Assembly: GCA_009778355.1 (NCBI GenBank)
Contig: WRJY01000338.1
Span: 1 to 53,155 of the forward strand
DNA length: 53,155 bases
Origin: Desulfovibrionaceae bacterium
GTDB lineage: Bacteria; Pseudomonadota; Gammaproteobacteria; Burkholderiales; Burkholderiaceae_C
Direction of reading: 5' to 3'
Under the pieces are notes generated by a model. The model saw only the letters and a program-made list of their open reading frames with translations, was not told the origin of the DNA and did not search any database. The position numbers and the translations under genes are program-made. This document shows, piece after piece, positions 18,252 to 26,510 of the stretch. Within the stretch, counting starts at the first letter, position 1. The number at the start of each line of letters is the position of its first letter.

Positions 18252-18970
18252 GAGCTTGACCGGGTGTCCGGCGCAATGGTTGAACCTGGAAACGGCAGTT
18301 GGGCGCCTTCAAGGAACAGCTCTTCGACGACCAATGCCTGGGCGTCGGTCTTGCCGTCACCCGGAATTTCGGTGCGGATGCCATAGACGCCGCCGGGCAC
18401 GGCCCGGGAGAGCATGAAGCAGTAATTCTTGCGCACGAATTTCTCGTACTTCGGCCGGTTCGGGTCGTCCAGATAGGGACTGAACGTCACCTCTTGGCCC
18501 TGCACCGCGCGCCCCCGGTACTGGAAGGTGGCGTCGCGCACCTGGGCGCCCTGGTAGACCGCCATGCGGATGCGTTGGCGAAAGTGGTTTTCGGCGCCTC
18601 CGGTCAGCCGCTTCATCTCGCGCACGTCGTGCTCCAGAAAATAAAGGATCACGGGGTTGCCCCGCGCGCCGGGCACATCGGGCGTCTGTTGCTGGCGCGC
18701 GGCGCTGAGAAACGCGCCCTTGGCATCGCAGCAACCGCCATCGGCCCTGGCGCTCAGGGCCACGGTCACGCCGTCGGTAAAGCCCTCTTCCAGGCTGCCG
18801 CTTTTTTTGAAGGCGTAGCGCAACTGCGCCGGCGGCTGCACGTCCTTCAACTGCGCCGTCATGAACAGCAGGCGCTCGGCGGGCGAGTAATCCTGCGCGC
18901 CGTTTCCGGCCCGCGCGCCCAACGGCGCCAGCAGCAAGGCACAAAACGCGGCGATGAGGGCGCGGCGCAT
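18248..18970 (-). CDS. Exported protein of unknown function in the xox operon
   Basis: A 240-residue protein with signal peptide (MRRALIAAFCALLLAPLGARAG). The mature part contains GGCCDAKGAF with adjacent cysteines, YFLEHDVREMKRL, HFRQRIRMAVYQGA and VRKNYCFMLSR. I do not recognise a named family; its place between xoxJ and mxaR suggests a periplasmic role in methanol dehydrogenase assembly or electron transfer. The ATG at 18970 has a GAGAGG ribosome site and starts 11 bases after the xoxJ stop. A frame opening at 19009 would overlap xoxJ and is rejected. Confidence 0.75.
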   Translation of the reverse strand: MRRALIAAFCALLLAPLGARAGNGAQDYSPAERLLFMTAQLKDVQPPAQLRYAFKKSGSLEEGFTDGVTVALSARADGGCCDAKGAFLSAARQQQTPDVPGARGNPVILYFLEHDVREMKRLTGGAENHFRQRIRMAVYQGAQVRDATFQYRGRAVQGQEVTFSPYLDDPNRPKYEKFVRKNYCFMLSRAVPGGVYGIRTEIPGDGKTDAQALVVEELFLEGAQLPFPGSTIAPDTRSSS

Positions 18971-18980
18971 GACGGCCCTC

Positions 18981-19862
18981 TCAGCGAGCGGACGCATCGA
19001 GCGGCGCATCGAGCAGCGGCACGCCGTAGTCCTTGAGAATGGCCTGGATCTGCGCGGCCTGGGAATCGATCAGCCCCTCGATCTGCTGCTTCCATTCACG
19101 CTCGCCGTAGCGCACCCCCATGGCCATCTGGTAGTCCAGCCGCACGCCAGGCTCGGACTTCAAGGGCACCACGGTCAGGCTGGGGGTCTGGACGCGGCGG
19201 GCGAAAAAGCCGGCGATTGGTCCCCAGACGATGACGGCATCCACCTTGCCCGCGACCAGGTCTTTCTGAATGATTTCGCCGGGGTACTGCTCCGGGTCGG
19301 CGTTCATCATCGGGAACGGCACGCCCTGGTCCACCAGGCCATGCCGGTTCAACCATTGCGAGGCTGGCGAGCGGTCATAGACACCGATTCGAAGCGACTT
19401 CAGCCGGGCCGGATCGAGTCTGAGAAAATCGTCCTCCGAGACCACCATGTCCATGCCTTTGCCCTTGGGGAAGACCAGCGCGTAGGTAGAGCGGTAGTAG
19501 GGCTTGGTGACCGAAATGCCGTCGAACCCGACCGGAACGGCCATCACGATGTCGCACGGGTAGTCCTGATCCGGCAGCTTGAAGCGCAGCGTGTTGCGCA
19601 GGAAAGCAATGGCGCCCGCCCGCTGCGAAAACGAGTAGTACGTGACGGGCAATCCCAACGCCTTGCCGAACAGCTCGGCGATGCGGTTCTCGATGCCCTC
19701 GCCCTGGGCGTTGGAAAAGGGCAGATTGTTCGGGTCCTGGCAAACGCGCAGCGCCTTGCGCGGCGCGCCCTCGGCGGCAGCCAGCGCGGGCAGCAGCATC
19801 ACCGCGGCCAACAGAACTTCCGCGCCATGCCGAAGGGCCAGACCAGCGAAACTTTTTTTCAT
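18981..19862 (-). CDS. xoxJ: XoxJ, methanol dehydrogenase-associated periplasmic binding protein
   Basis: A 293-residue exported protein of the MxaJ/XoxJ family (quinoprotein-associated solute-binding fold). It has a signal ending near ALAAAEG, then LRVCQDPNNLPFSN, the family's N-terminal hallmark, and CDIVMAVPVGFDGISVTKPYYRSTYALVF. XoxJ is thought to bind XoxF and help its maturation, probably through a large hydrophobic cleft. It overlaps the xoxG stop by four bases (ATGA). The order xoxF-xoxG-xoxJ is typical, though G and J are swapped in some clusters. Confidence 0.92.
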   Translation of the reverse strand: MKKSFAGLALRHGAEVLLAAVMLLPALAAAEGAPRKALRVCQDPNNLPFSNAQGEGIENRIAELFGKALGLPVTYYSFSQRAGAIAFLRNTLRFKLPDQDYPCDIVMAVPVGFDGISVTKPYYRSTYALVFPKGKGMDMVVSEDDFLRLDPARLKSLRIGVYDRSPASQWLNRHGLVDQGVPFPMMNADPEQYPGEIIQKDLVAGKVDAVIVWGPIAGFFARRVQTPSLTVVPLKSEPGVRLDYQMAMGVRYGEREWKQQIEGLIDSQAAQIQAILKDYGVPLLDAPLDASAR

Positions 19863-20323
19863 TGGGCTCGCTCCACCCGGGCGCGTGTGATGGCGCCGTC
19901 CGAACGGCCCTTGAGATAAGCGTACAGATGATCGACGTTGTTCATCACGGACTCGACATGGGCGAACCCCGCCATGGCCGTTCCGCTGCGCCCGTCGCGA
20001 ACAGTCTTGACGAAGTCATCCTTGGACAACACCTTGAGACTGTTGACCAAAGACGGGCCGACCAGGCCTTCCTGGTTCGGGCCGTGGCAGCGTTCACAAG
20101 CGGCCGCGCGCCAGGTTTGAAATCCCTTGAAGGTTTCGGGATCGACCTTGTAGCCATCGGTCACTTTGTACAGCGGGGCATCACCGGCGGCAGCGACTTG
20201 ACTGCTGGCCGGGCCGGGCCCCATGCTGGCGACGGTGGTCTCGTTGCCCGCGGCGGCAACTTGGCGGCTGGCCGCGCTTGCCAGAAAAAGGGCCAGCAGC
20301 AGTGCTGAAGTTCGTGCGTTCAT
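19859..20323 (-). CDS. xoxG: XoxG, cytochrome c electron acceptor of XoxF
   Basis: A 154-residue exported monohaem cytochrome c with CERCH at 76-80 and a likely axial Met117 in GTAMAGF. It takes electrons from XoxF in the periplasm. The linker after the signal peptide contains a duplicated stretch, AS(R/S)QVAAAG, at residues 18-26 and 39-47. The two DNA copies differ at several third positions, so the duplication is not fresh. It lies 145 bases downstream of xoxF, behind two hairpins. Confidence 0.9.
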   Translation of the reverse strand: MNARTSALLLALFLASAASRQVAAAGNETTVASMGPGPASSQVAAAGDAPLYKVTDGYKVDPETFKGFQTWRAAACERCHGPNQEGLVGPSLVNSLKVLSKDDFVKTVRDGRSGTAMAGFAHVESVMNNVDHLYAYLKGRSDGAITRARVERAQ

Positions 20324-20355
20324 GTGTTTTGTTCATCCATGAGGGTCCAGGAAAA

Positions 20356-20381
20356 GGGGAGCGCGGCCTCGCGGACTCCCC
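20356..20381 (-). terminator. Terminator-like hairpin between xoxF and xoxG
   Basis: On the minus strand GGGGAG pairs with CTCCCC and an inner CGCG pairs with CGCG, with loop AGGC, followed at once by TTTT. The short U-run suggests partial termination or a 3' end protecting the xoxF transcript, letting only some transcripts reach xoxG. Confidence 0.55.
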
Positions 20382-20411
20382 GGAAAGCAGCCCCGCCTGC
20401 CGGCTGTCCAT

Positions 20412-20434
20412 GGGTTGCCTTCGTGGAGCAACCC
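20412..20434 (-). other. Second stem-loop in the xoxF-xoxG spacer
   Basis: GGGTTGC (20412-20418) and GCAACCC (20428-20434) form a perfect 7-bp stem with a 9-base loop, 34 bases after the xoxF stop and before the terminator-like hairpin. No U-run follows. A role in RNA stability is inferred. Confidence 0.5.
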
Positions 20435-20468
20435 GCGCGCCGATGGGAGCTTTTCTCCTCTGCCCGGC

Positions 20469-22298
20469 TCAGTTGGGCAGCGCGAACACGGTCAGCGAAC
20501 CGCCGAGTTCGGTGTACCTGGCCAAGTCCCTGTAGCCGCCGACCGCGCCGAGTCCTTCGGTGCTCTTATCAGGGTCGATGCCGGCGGCCATGCCGATGCC
20601 TGCCCAGCCGCCAATGCCCGAATACACGCCGATGTACTGCTTGCCCTTGAACTCATAGGTGAACACGTTGCCGATGATGCCGGACGGCGTCTTGAACTTG
20701 AACAGTTCCTTGTTGATGTCCCTGGCATCCACGCACTTCAGATAGCCCTCCAGCGTGCCGTAGCAAGAGATGCCGCCAGCGGTGTTGAGCACGCCGCTCC
20801 ACACCGAGAATTTTTCGGCCTTACTCTGCACGATCTTGCCGCTGCCAGCGTCCCAGGTGATGAAGTTGCCCATGCCGCCGTGGCTGTTCGGCGCCGGGTA
20901 CATCGAGAGCGTGGCGCCCACATAAGGCTGGCCAGCCGTGTATTCGATCTGGAACGGCTCGTAGTCCATGCAGACGTGGTTGGTCGGCACGTAGAAGAGT
21001 TTGGTTTCGGGATCGTAGGAGGCCGGCTGCTGATCCTTGCTTCCCAGCGCCGCGGGACAGATGCCCTTGGTGTTGACGTCAGGGCCGTTCTGGGCGGTCG
21101 AGTACTTGGCCACCACCTGCGGCCGCCCCGTCTTCATGTCGACATGTGTGGCCCAGTTCACGGCTGGATCGTATTTCTCGGCCACCAAAAGCTCCCCGGT
21201 CACGCGATTGAGCGTGTAGCTGAAACCATTGCGGTCGAAATGCACCAGCGCCTTCGTCGGCTTGCCCTTGACGTTGATGTCCGCCAGGATCATTTCGTTG
21301 ACCCCGTCGTAGTCCCATTCGTCATACGGCGTCATCTGGAAGACCCAGTTGACCTTGCCGGTATCCACGTCACGCGACCAGATGCTCATCGACCACTTGT
21401 TGTCGCCGGGCCGCTGCGAGGGGTTCCAGGTCGACGGGTTCCCGGAACCGTAGTACAGGGAATTGGTCGCCTTGTCATAGCTGTACCAGCCCCAGGTGGT
21501 GCCGCCGCCGATCTTCCACTGGTCGCCCTTCCAGGTCTTGAGCGAGGAATCCTTGCCGACGGGCGCCATCTTGCCGTCGGTCCAGGTCATGGTTTTTTCG
21601 GGGTCCATCAGCATCTCTGCGTCCGGCCCGGTGCTGTAGCCCTTCCAGGCGAGCGAACCGTCCTTGATGTTGTAGGCGGCCAGATAGCCGCGCACGCCGA
21701 ACTCGCCGCCGCTGATGCCGGTGATGACCTTGTCCTTGAAGACATGAGGCGCGTTGGTATTGGTGGCGCCGACTTTCGGATCGCCGTTTTTCACGCTCCA
21801 CGCCACCTTGCCGGTCTTGGCGTCGAGTGCCACCAGGGTCGTGTCGGCCTGCTGCAAAAAGACCTTGCCTTCGGCGTAGGCCAAGCCGCGATTGACCGTG
21901 TCGCAGCACATGACGGCGATGACCGCCGTGTCCTGCTTGGGCTCGTACTTCCAGACCGTCTCATGCGTCTGGAGATCGACCGCCATCACCTTGTTGGGAA
22001 AAGGCGTATGGATGTACATGACGCCATCGACCACGAGGGGCGAGCCTTCGTGGCCGCGCAGCACGCCGGTGGACAGGGTCCAGGCCACCTGCATCTTGCC
22101 GACGTTGTTCTTGTTGATCTGGTTGAGCTTGCTGTACCGGTGGTTGAGCATGTCGCCCGCCTGCATGGCCCAATTCTTCGGATTGGCGGTGTTCTTCTCG
22201 ACATCAGCGTTGGCGGATGCCAGAACCGGCAGAGCGGCCACCAGCGAGAAGCCGATGCGGCGCAAGAGCCGGTTGCTCGTTTGCAAACAAAATTTCAT
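20469..22298 (-). CDS. xoxF: XoxF, lanthanide-dependent PQQ methanol dehydrogenase
   Basis: A 609-residue exported eight-bladed propeller quinoprotein oxidising methanol in the periplasm. Visible residues are the vicinal disulfide Cys131-Cys132 near PQQ, metal ligands Glu199 (GGEFG) and Asn287 (GSGNPSTWNPS), and catalytic Asp329 in DEWDYDG. Asp331, two residues on, is the extra ligand that marks lanthanide enzymes; calcium MxaF has alanine there. The signal peptide ends near ASANA. AAGGAGACAT precedes the ATG at 22298; the longer frame to 22412 is not used. Neighbours xoxG and xoxJ confirm the type. No MxaF or MxaI is in the window. Confidence 0.97.
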   Translation of the reverse strand: MKFCLQTSNRLLRRIGFSLVAALPVLASANADVEKNTANPKNWAMQAGDMLNHRYSKLNQINKNNVGKMQVAWTLSTGVLRGHEGSPLVVDGVMYIHTPFPNKVMAVDLQTHETVWKYEPKQDTAVIAVMCCDTVNRGLAYAEGKVFLQQADTTLVALDAKTGKVAWSVKNGDPKVGATNTNAPHVFKDKVITGISGGEFGVRGYLAAYNIKDGSLAWKGYSTGPDAEMLMDPEKTMTWTDGKMAPVGKDSSLKTWKGDQWKIGGGTTWGWYSYDKATNSLYYGSGNPSTWNPSQRPGDNKWSMSIWSRDVDTGKVNWVFQMTPYDEWDYDGVNEMILADINVKGKPTKALVHFDRNGFSYTLNRVTGELLVAEKYDPAVNWATHVDMKTGRPQVVAKYSTAQNGPDVNTKGICPAALGSKDQQPASYDPETKLFYVPTNHVCMDYEPFQIEYTAGQPYVGATLSMYPAPNSHGGMGNFITWDAGSGKIVQSKAEKFSVWSGVLNTAGGISCYGTLEGYLKCVDARDINKELFKFKTPSGIIGNVFTYEFKGKQYIGVYSGIGGWAGIGMAAGIDPDKSTEGLGAVGGYRDLARYTELGGSLTVFALPN

Positions 22299-22383
22299 GA
22301 ATATGTCTCCTTGTGCGGATGGTGCCCGCTGTCCACGCCCGTAGCGCCTGCCGTTGGATTGGCCCGGCGCCGCAACGCAACAT

Positions 22384-22399
22384 TGCAATATCCATGCCC
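22384..22399 (-). promoter_or_regulatory. Candidate sigma-54 promoter of xoxF
   Basis: Read on the minus strand, GGGCATG-GATA-TTGCA has GG and GC with exact N10 spacing and two mismatches to TGGCACG-N4-TTGCW. It closely resembles the folB promoter (GGCATG, then ATATTGC in both). Start of transcription would be near 22373, giving a leader of about 75 bases before the xoxF ATG. Confidence 0.55.
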
Positions 22400-22652
22400 G
22401 CCATTGCCGCATGGGTGCGCAGCCAAGGCTCTCTGCGATACATGAAAAACGAACCCGCCCGTTTCAACATTCGCAAGTTGGGCATGACACGGCACTATGG
22501 CATTGAATGCGTGACGCCGGATGACCCGCCCTGATCTCAGAGCCTGTTTACGATCTCGAGCGCCATGCATCCATCCAGATTCGAGACAAAGTGTTTCACT
22601 TCAAATACGAACGTCGAGCGCCCGGCGGCCATGCAAGCGCCCTGCGGGACCA

Positions 22653-22669
22653 GAGGCACGGAATTTGCG
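22653..22669 (+). promoter_or_regulatory. Candidate sigma-54 promoter of the lut-like operon
   Basis: AGGCACG-GAAT-TTGCG matches the -24/-12 consensus at all core positions (GG at 22655-22656, GC at 22667-22668, N10 spacing). Only the first and last flanking bases differ. Transcription would begin near 22680, about 33 bases before the ABC ATPase start. Confidence 0.6.
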
Positions 22670-22712
22670 AACGAAAAGTCAGACTCGGTACCGACCCAAT
22701 GAATTGGTCTCA

Positions 22713-23426
22713 ATGCTGCGCACCATCGACATCACCAAACGCTACGGTTCGCGCACAGCCCTGCAATCGCTGTCCCTGCACCTTCAGGCGAGGCAGTTCG
22801 TGGCGCTCCTGGGCCCCAATGGCGCCGGCAAATCGACGCTGTTCCAGGTGCTCACCGGTCTGTTCGCGGCGGATGCGGGCGAGGTCGAAATTGCCGGCAT
22901 TTCGCTGCGGCGCTCGCCTGCCGCCGCGCTGGCGCATATTGGCGTCGTGTTCCAGCAGGTATCGCTCGACCTGGATCTCAGCGTCCGGCGCAATCTTCTG
23001 TTCCAGGCCGACCTGCACGGCCTGCCGCGCCGGCTGGCGCATGAGCGCATCGCATCGGCGTGCGAGCAATTGCACATCGGCATCGACCTGGATCGCAAGG
23101 TGCGCGAGCTATCGGGCGGCAACCGGCGCAAGGTCGAGCTCGCGCGGGCAGGTCTGCACCGCCCGGCGGTGTTGCTGATGGACGAAGCCACCGTGGGGCT
23201 GGACCCGAAGTCGCGCCAGGATTTGCTTGCCGCCCTGCGTTCGGACGTGCGCGAACGGGGGGTGTGCGTGCTGTGGGCCACGCATCTGGTCGAAGAGGCC
23301 GTGCAGGCAGACCGTGTACTTGTCTTGCACAAGGGCGCCTTGCTGGCAGATGGCACGCCAGCGCGAGTGAGCCAGGCGCTGGGAGGCGCCACATTGGAGG
23401 CTGGATTCATCGCCAGCACGGCCTAG
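22713..23426 (+). CDS. ABC transporter ATP-binding protein (PQQ-/lanthanide-associated, LutE-like)
   Basis: A 237-residue ABC ATPase with Walker A GPNGAGKST (34-42), a Q-loop in VVFQQVSLDLDLS, signature LSGGNRRKVEL and Walker B VLLMDEATVGLD, then the H-loop WATH. It belongs to the ATPase family found beside PQQ-dependent alcohol oxidation genes; in Methylorubrum the corresponding LutE energises lanthanide uptake. The ATG at 22713 gives the canonical MLRTIDITKRYG start, and the frame upstream to 22521 is non-conserved. It is the first gene of a six-gene plus-strand run. Confidence 0.85.
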   Translation: MLRTIDITKRYGSRTALQSLSLHLQARQFVALLGPNGAGKSTLFQVLTGLFAADAGEVEIAGISLRRSPAAALAHIGVVFQQVSLDLDLSVRRNLLFQADLHGLPRRLAHERIASACEQLHIGIDLDRKVRELSGGNRRKVELARAGLHRPAVLLMDEATVGLDPKSRQDLLAALRSDVRERGVCVLWATHLVEEAVQADRVLVLHKGALLADGTPARVSQALGGATLEAGFIASTA

Positions 23427-23485
23427 CGATACAGGAAGGGTCGCCAGATGCGAACCGGTCTGACCACCAGGAAGAGAGAGACAAC

Positions 23486-24478
23486 TTGGACCAGCGTTTT
23501 TCCCCTGCTTTTCGAATCATGGCCCGGGCGTGCCTGGCGCTGTCGATGACCGCTGCCGGCGCTGCCGCGCTGGCGCAGGCAACCGCCTACGTCTCCAGCG
23601 AGAAAGATGGCGCGCTGACGATGATCGACCTGAGCACGCTGGCCGTGAAAGGAACCGTGCCGACCTGCAAACGCGCGCGTCACATCCTGCTCACGCCCGA
23701 ACGCCGCCTGATGGTGGCCTGCACGGATTCGAACGAGGCCGACATCATCGATCCGGCCAGCGGCAAGTCCGTGCGGCGCATTGCGCTGGGCGATTCACCC
23801 GAGGCCTTCGATCTTTCGCCCGATGGCAAGACCATCTACGTCTCCAACGAGGATGCCGCCGAGGTCAGCTTCATCGACGCGGCCAATGCAAGGCTGTTGC
23901 GCTCGGTACCGGTGGGCCCCGAGCCGGAAGGCGTCAAGGTCAGCGCCGACGGCAAAACCTTGTACGTCACATCGGAGGTCGCGAACCTGGTGCACGTGAT
24001 CGACACCGTCAGCGGCAAGATACTGAAAAACGTCGGCGTCGGCAAACGCCCGCGGCGCCTGGCGCTCACGCCCGACGGCAAGGAACTGTGGGTCACCAAC
24101 GAACTGGACTCCAGCGTCAGCATTGTGTCGACACGCACGTTCGAGTTGATCGATACCTTGAAGTTCGAAGTCAAGGGAGTGCGCGCCCAGGACATCACCC
24201 CCGTGGGCATTGCGTTTGCCGCCAGCGGCCAGCAAGCCTTCATCGGGCTTGGCCGAGCCAACCGCGTCGCCTTCGTCGATGTGCCCCGGCGCAAGGTCAG
24301 CGCCCTGGTACTGGTCGGCAAGCGCGCCTGGAACGTCGCGCTCGACAAAGCGCAGGCGCGGCTGTATGTGGTCAACGGACTGAGCGACGACGTCACCGTC
24401 GTGGACGTGGCGGGCGCCAAGGCCATCAAGAGTATTGCCGTTGGACGGGTGCCCTACGGGCTGGCGGTGGTTGAATGA
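23486..24478 (+). CDS. Exported YVTN-type beta-propeller protein (PQQ catabolism-associated)
   Basis: A 330-residue exported protein built from repeated propeller blades (PDGKTIYVSNEDAAEVSFID, then ADGKTLYVTSEVANLVHVID, then PDGKELWVTNELDSSVSIV). This is the periplasmic beta-propeller family linked to PQQ alcohol oxidation, and a similar protein occurs in the lut cluster. I chose TTG at 23486, preceded by a GGAAGAGAGAG purine run; ATG at 23519 is the alternative and starts within the signal peptide region. Its stop overlaps the next gene by four bases (ATGA). The ligand is unknown. Confidence 0.8.
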   Translation: MDQRFSPAFRIMARACLALSMTAAGAAALAQATAYVSSEKDGALTMIDLSTLAVKGTVPTCKRARHILLTPERRLMVACTDSNEADIIDPASGKSVRRIALGDSPEAFDLSPDGKTIYVSNEDAAEVSFIDAANARLLRSVPVGPEPEGVKVSADGKTLYVTSEVANLVHVIDTVSGKILKNVGVGKRPRRLALTPDGKELWVTNELDSSVSIVSTRTFELIDTLKFEVKGVRAQDITPVGIAFAASGQQAFIGLGRANRVAFVDVPRRKVSALVLVGKRAWNVALDKAQARLYVVNGLSDDVTVVDVAGAKAIKSIAVGRVPYGLAVVE

Positions 24479-25656
24479 GAAAAAACCTCTCTGCTGCCAG
24501 GCTCGCGGGCATGGCGCTGGCGGCGGCTTGCGTCCTGGCGTGCGCGGCGGCGCGGGCCGAGGCGCTCAAGGCAACGCTGATCGTTGTCGAGGACGACCCC
24601 CGTCTGGAGCGCACGCGCATCGAGCGCGCCTACCTGGGCCACCCCGGCGGCCCGCTGGCCACTGGCGTGCAAGTCGCGCTCGACGAAGCCCGATTCGGCC
24701 TGCAGGCGGCGGGCGCCGAAGTGATTTTGCGCAGCGCCCAGGCCGCTTCTGCGGAGGCGGCGCGCGCAGCGGCTGTCAGCGCCGAAAAAGACGGCGCCGC
24801 GGCGCTGCTGACCGATCTGCCGGCGGACTGGACGCTGGCAGTGGCCGATGCCGTGAAGCTGCCAGTGCTGAATTTGAGCGAAGCCTCCGACCGGCTGCGC
24901 GAAGCCGATTGCCGCCCCCGCCTGTTCCATCTGATCCCCAGCGAACGCATGCGCAGCGACGCAATCGCGCAGTTGCTGGCCTCGCGCAAATGGAGCAAGC
25001 TGCTTTTACTGACGGGGCCAAGCCCGCAAGATGCCTTGCGCGCAGCCACGGCGCAGGCATCGATTCGGCGCTACGGCTTACAGGTCGTGGCGAACAAGCC
25101 CTTCAAGCTCTCGGCCGATCCGCGCGAGCGCAGCATGGCCAACACGCTTTTGCTGACCGCGGACGCCAACTACGACGTTGTATGGGTGATCGACAGTGAC
25201 GGCGAATTCGCGCGCACCCTGCCCTATCAAACCGTGCTGCCGCGCCCCGTGGTGGGTGACGCCGGCCTGGTGGCGCTGGCTTGGCACGCGCAGTTCGAGC
25301 GTTACGGCGCGCCGCAGGTTTCCAGGCGCTTTGCCAAGACCGCCAAACGGCCAATGGAGGCCCAGGATTGGGCTGCATGGATGGCCGGCAAGGCGCTGAC
25401 CGCCGCGGTCATCGCCGCGCCCCGCGGGCCTGACGCGGCCTGGGCCCAGGCGCTGGCAAAAAATTCGCTCGATGGCTCCAAAGGCACGGGCCTGACCTTC
25501 AGGCCCTGGGACGGGCAGTTGCGCCAGCCCATGCTGCTCAGCGACGGGCAGGGCGTGGTCGCCACGGCGCCATTCGACGGCTTGCTGCATCCAAGCAACG
25601 TGCTGGACACCCTGGGCGCCGATGCGCCGGAAAAACTATGCCGGACGGCACGCTGA
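24475..25656 (+). CDS. ABC transporter substrate-binding protein (PQQ-/lanthanide-associated, LutA-like)
   Basis: A 393-residue exported binding protein of the branched-chain amino-acid-binding (type I) fold; the signal peptide is MRKNLSAARLAGMALAAAC to about ARAE. The mature start KATLIVVEDDPRLERTRIERAYLGHPGGPLA and the later WVIDSDGEFARTLPYQT fit the PQQ-associated ABC binding family. In methylotrophs the equivalent (LutA) is part of lanthanide uptake. It overlaps the propeller gene by four bases and the permease gene by 19 bases. Confidence 0.83.
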   Translation: MRKNLSAARLAGMALAAACVLACAAARAEALKATLIVVEDDPRLERTRIERAYLGHPGGPLATGVQVALDEARFGLQAAGAEVILRSAQAASAEAARAAAVSAEKDGAAALLTDLPADWTLAVADAVKLPVLNLSEASDRLREADCRPRLFHLIPSERMRSDAIAQLLASRKWSKLLLLTGPSPQDALRAATAQASIRRYGLQVVANKPFKLSADPRERSMANTLLLTADANYDVVWVIDSDGEFARTLPYQTVLPRPVVGDAGLVALAWHAQFERYGAPQVSRRFAKTAKRPMEAQDWAAWMAGKALTAAVIAAPRGPDAAWAQALAKNSLDGSKGTGLTFRPWDGQLRQPMLLSDGQGVVATAPFDGLLHPSNVLDTLGADAPEKLCRTAR

Positions 25657-26510
25657 AAACGCCGCGCGATGACAGCAGGCAGCGGGCGCGCGGCGCGATC
25701 GGGCACGCGCTGCAGGCGCTGCGCGCCATCGTGATGCGCGAGTTGCGCAAGTTCTTGCAGCAAACCGGACGGCTGGTGTCGGCCCTGGTGCGCCCGCTGC
25801 TTTGGCTGGCCGTATTCGCGGCGGGATTTCGCAATGTGTTTGGCGTATCCATCGTCGAGCCTTACGACACCTACGTGGCCTACGACGTCTACATCGTGCC
25901 CGGCCTAGCCGGCATGGTGCTTTTGTTCAACGGCATGCAATCGTCGCTGGCCTTGGTCTATGACCGCGAGATGGGCCTGATGCGCCTGCTGCTCACGGCA
26001 CCGCTGCCCAGGCCCTGGATCCTGTTTTCCAAGCTGTGCGCCACCGCGCTGCTGTCGGTGCTGCAAGCACTGGTTTTCGTGGCGGTGGCGGCGCTGATTG
26101 GCACCGAGCTGCCGCTGCCGTCCTGGGCCGCGTTGCATGCGCTGCTTGCGCTCGTCGCCGGCGCGTTCATGCTGGGCGCGCTCGGGCTGCTGCTGTCGGT
26201 GTACATCAAGCAACTGGAAAACTTCGCCGGCACCATGAATTTCGTCATTTTCCCGATGTACTTTCTGTCCACCGCGCTCTATCCGCTGTGGAAGTTGCAG
26301 GAATCGGGCGCCGGGTGGGTCTACCAGTTGGCGCGCTTCAACCCCTTCACTTACACGATCGAGTGGGTCCGCTTCGCCCTCTATGGCAAGGATCCCGGTT
26401 GGGCGCCCTGTGCCGTGCTCGGCTGCGGCGCGCTGTTTTTCGGCCTGGCGTGCTGGGGCTACGACCCGCAACGCGGCTTCGGCGGCTTGACCAGGAGGGG
26501 CGGGGCATGA
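25638..26510 (+). CDS. ABC-2 type permease (PedC/LutF-like)
   Basis: A 290-residue inner-membrane protein with about six hydrophobic helices (for example LVRPLLWLAVFAAGF, LLSVLQALVFVAVAALIG, ALLALVAGAFMLGALGLLLSV). It belongs to the ABC-2 permease family seen with PQQ-dependent alcohol oxidation. With the ATPase at 22713 it makes a complete transporter. The start overlaps the end of the binding-protein gene and the stop overlaps the next start (ATGA). Transport direction and cargo are not visible in sequence. Confidence 0.85.
   Translation: MPDGTLKTPRDDSRQRARGAIGHALQALRAIVMRELRKFLQQTGRLVSALVRPLLWLAVFAAGFRNVFGVSIVEPYDTYVAYDVYIVPGLAGMVLLFNGMQSSLALVYDREMGLMRLLLTAPLPRPWILFSKLCATALLSVLQALVFVAVAALIGTELPLPSWAALHALLALVAGAFMLGALGLLLSVYIKQLENFAGTMNFVIFPMYFLSTALYPLWKLQESGAGWVYQLARFNPFTYTIEWVRFALYGKDPGWAPCAVLGCGALFFGLACWGYDPQRGFGGLTRRGGA

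Larger units (their letters stand above)
22299..22712. promoter_or_regulatory. Divergent control region of xoxF and the lut-like operon
   Basis: These 414 bases hold the 5' leader of xoxF and promoters in both directions. Besides the two sigma-54-like promoters given separately, I see two small palindromes: GCATT-G-AATGC at 22500-22510, about 100 bases upstream of the xoxF -24 box, and AAGTG-TTT-CACTT at 22589-22601, about 55 bases upstream of the plus-strand -24 box. Either could be an activator site, but they do not share a sequence. No gene is supported here. Confidence 0.5.

Noticed and set aside
20415..22445. A 676-codon open frame on the plus strand opposite xoxF
   Set aside because: Antisense shadow of xoxF, which carries every expected catalytic residue.
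22591..22712. Possible transposase remnant before the ABC ATPase gene
   Set aside because: A short translation looked protein-like, but no IS family, terminal repeat or target duplication could be recognised.
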